Assembly: GCA_030537695.1 (NCBI GenBank) | Contig: JAUNVJ010000034.1 | Coordinates: forward strand, 1 to 5,695 | DNA: 5,695 bases | Direction: 5' to 3' | Origin: Tissierellia bacterium | Lineage (GTDB): Bacteria > Bacillota_A > Clostridia > Tissierellales > Peptoniphilaceae | In this document: positions 4,472 to 5,695 of the stretch, one piece after another | Numbering within the stretch: position 1 is the first letter of the stretch | Layout of the letters: each line of letters opens with the position of its first letter | Notes under the pieces: model-generated | Told to the model about the DNA's origin: nothing | What the model saw: the letters and a program-made list of their open reading frames with translations, nothing else | Databases searched by the model: none | Position numbers and translations under genes: made by a program

Positions 4472-5695
4472 ATGAATAAAAAATTAAAAGATATTATGAT
4501 TGTAGGTTTTGCTTTGTTTTCGATGTTTTTTGGAGCAGGCAATCTTATTTTTCCGCCCAGTTTAGGATTAATAACGGGAGAAAAATGGTTATTGGGTGGC
4601 ATTGGCTTTATTGTTACAGGTGTCGGATTGACGATGTTGGGAGTTATAGTTACATCTAAAGCAGGAGGTAGAATTGATGCATTGGGACATAAAATTTCAC
4701 CTTTTTTCGGTCATCTTTTAGGATTTATTATCATCTTAGCGATAGGCCCAGGATTGGCCATTCCGCGAACGGCTGCGACAACTTATGAAATTGGATTTGC
4801 AACAACGATGCCCTTTATGAATCCGGTAATTGGGACGGTGGTATTTTTTGCCATTATATTATTCTTTGCATTATCACCAACGAATATCGTCGACCGATTA
4901 GGGAAAATACTAACACCACTTCTGATTTTGATCATGGCATTCATCATTGTAAAAGGAGTGATTGCTCCCGTAGGAACCATTAAAAATCAAGGATTGGACC
5001 ATGTATTTCAATTGGGATTTGAAGAAGGTTATCAGACCATGGATGCTTTGGCATCGGTCATCTTCACATCTATCGTGGTAGGATTTATACAATCGAGAGG
5101 CTATCGCGGAAAAAATCAAATAGTTTCAATGGCTACATGGACAGGTATTGTCGCAGGTTTTTTCCTGAGTATCATGTACTTAGGCCTAGTATTCATTGGT
5201 GCCAGTGCCACATCAGTCGTTTCTGACGAAATTTCAAGAGTCGAATTATTAACCTTAATAACCGATCGCTTGTATGGATCGGTTGGGAAGTACACATTAG
5301 CCATTGCCATCTCCCTTGCGTGTATTACAACAGCAGTAGGACTTACAGCAACGGCGGCAGAATACTTCTCATCTCTAACAAAGGGCAAAGTATCTTACTC
5401 GATATTCGCCATATTAATTGCAGTCGTATCGGGAGCCTTTGCTATAACAGGTGTTGACGCGATCGTTGAAGTATCGGCACCAATCTTGTCTTTAATATAT
5501 CTCGTCGTCATCGTATTGATGGTATTCCATCTCGTCGATTCATGGATCCCTACCAGGGGGTATTATCGAGGCGCAGCAATGGGAGCAGTTATCACCTCGC
5601 TACTAGAAGAAATTGTCAAAAACCAAGAAGCTTTAATGAGTTTATATGAAAAATTAACGAATAATACCAATATTATGAAAGATTTTCTTCTTTGT
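4472..5695 (+). CDS. brnQ: Branched-chain amino acid:cation symporter, BrnQ/LIVCS family (3' end outside window)
   Basis: BrnQ carriers import leucine, isoleucine and valine with Na+ or H+ across the cytoplasmic membrane. The frame is open from the ATG at 4472 to the window end, giving 408 codons with no stop. Family members have about 430-450 residues, so roughly the last 20-40 are missing. The N-terminal signature GFALFSMFFGAGNLIFPPSLG (residues 12-32) is characteristic, as are LAIPRTAATTYEIG (95-108), the helix ASVIFTSIVVGFIQSRGY (194-211) and TATAAEYFSSL (292-302). Hydrophobic segments lie at about 8-30, 40-60, 80-96, 118-136, 147-165, 193-207, 222-244, 273-297, 308-328 and 333-353, consistent with a 12-helix carrier. 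The exact substrate preference cannot be read from sequence. The gene diverges from the glutaredoxin-like gene across a 154-base intergenic region with a good promoter and a possible CodY box. Confidence 0.93.
   Translation, partial: MNKKLKDIMIVGFALFSMFFGAGNLIFPPSLGLITGEKWLLGGIGFIVTGVGLTMLGVIVTSKAGGRIDALGHKISPFFGHLLGFIIILAIGPGLAIPRTAATTYEIGFATTMPFMNPVIGTVVFFAIILFFALSPTNIVDRLGKILTPLLILIMAFIIVKGVIAPVGTIKNQGLDHVFQLGFEEGYQTMDALASVIFTSIVVGFIQSRGYRGKNQIVSMATWTGIVAGFFLSIMYLGLVFIGASATSVVSDEISRVELLTLITDRLYGSVGKYTLAIAISLACITTAVGLTATAAEYFSSLTKGKVSYSIFAILIAVVSGAFAITGVDAIVEVSAPILSLIYLVVIVLMVFHLVDSWIPTRGYYRGAAMGAVITSLLEEIVKNQEALMSLYEKLTNNTNIMKDFLLC

Noticed and set aside
4783..5388. Three minus-strand open frames within the symporter region, and others inside prfB and nagB
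   Set aside because: They are antisense shadows of well-supported genes, with no initiation signals or family features.

Overview
The window looks like ordinary chromosomal DNA from a low-GC Gram-positive bacterium (Bacillota; I cannot fix the class). The support is AT-rich codon use, strong GGAGG-type ribosome binding sites, compact intrinsic terminators, the secA-prfB gene order and an SPF/GGQ-type RF2. I found no mobile element, CRISPR array, tRNA or rRNA, and no stretch over 300 bases without a gene.

Layout: (1) 1-21 holds the last six codons of an upstream gene, probably secA (zinc-binding SEC-C tail), followed by a terminator-like hairpin at 27-55. (2) 74-1160 is prfB (peptide release factor 2). 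It is split by the classical in-frame TGA at codon 24 and is read through a programmed +1 frameshift. A plain open reading frame search finds only its downstream part. (3) 1164-3260 is tex, three bases after prfB, with its ribosome binding site inside the prfB 3' end. (4) 3324-4046 is nagB (glucosamine-6-phosphate deaminase), with its own likely promoter. (5) 4075-4317 on the minus strand is a small monothiol glutaredoxin/GST-N-type protein. It converges on nagB and shares its terminator. (6) 4472 to the window end is a branched-chain amino acid symporter (BrnQ/LIVCS family), cut by the window edge after 408 codons. It diverges from the glutaredoxin-like gene and has a good extended -10 promoter.

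The genes form two translation/transcription housekeeping units (secA | prfB-tex) followed by separate metabolic genes: amino-sugar catabolism, thiol chemistry and branched-chain amino acid uptake. The most notable biology is the RF2 autoregulatory frameshift. Its possible effect on the coupled tex gene, and the hairpin between secA and prfB that leaves no room for a separate prfB promoter, are inferences. A weak CodY-like box upstream of the symporter fits known branched-chain amino acid regulation but is unproven. I see no undescribed system here.
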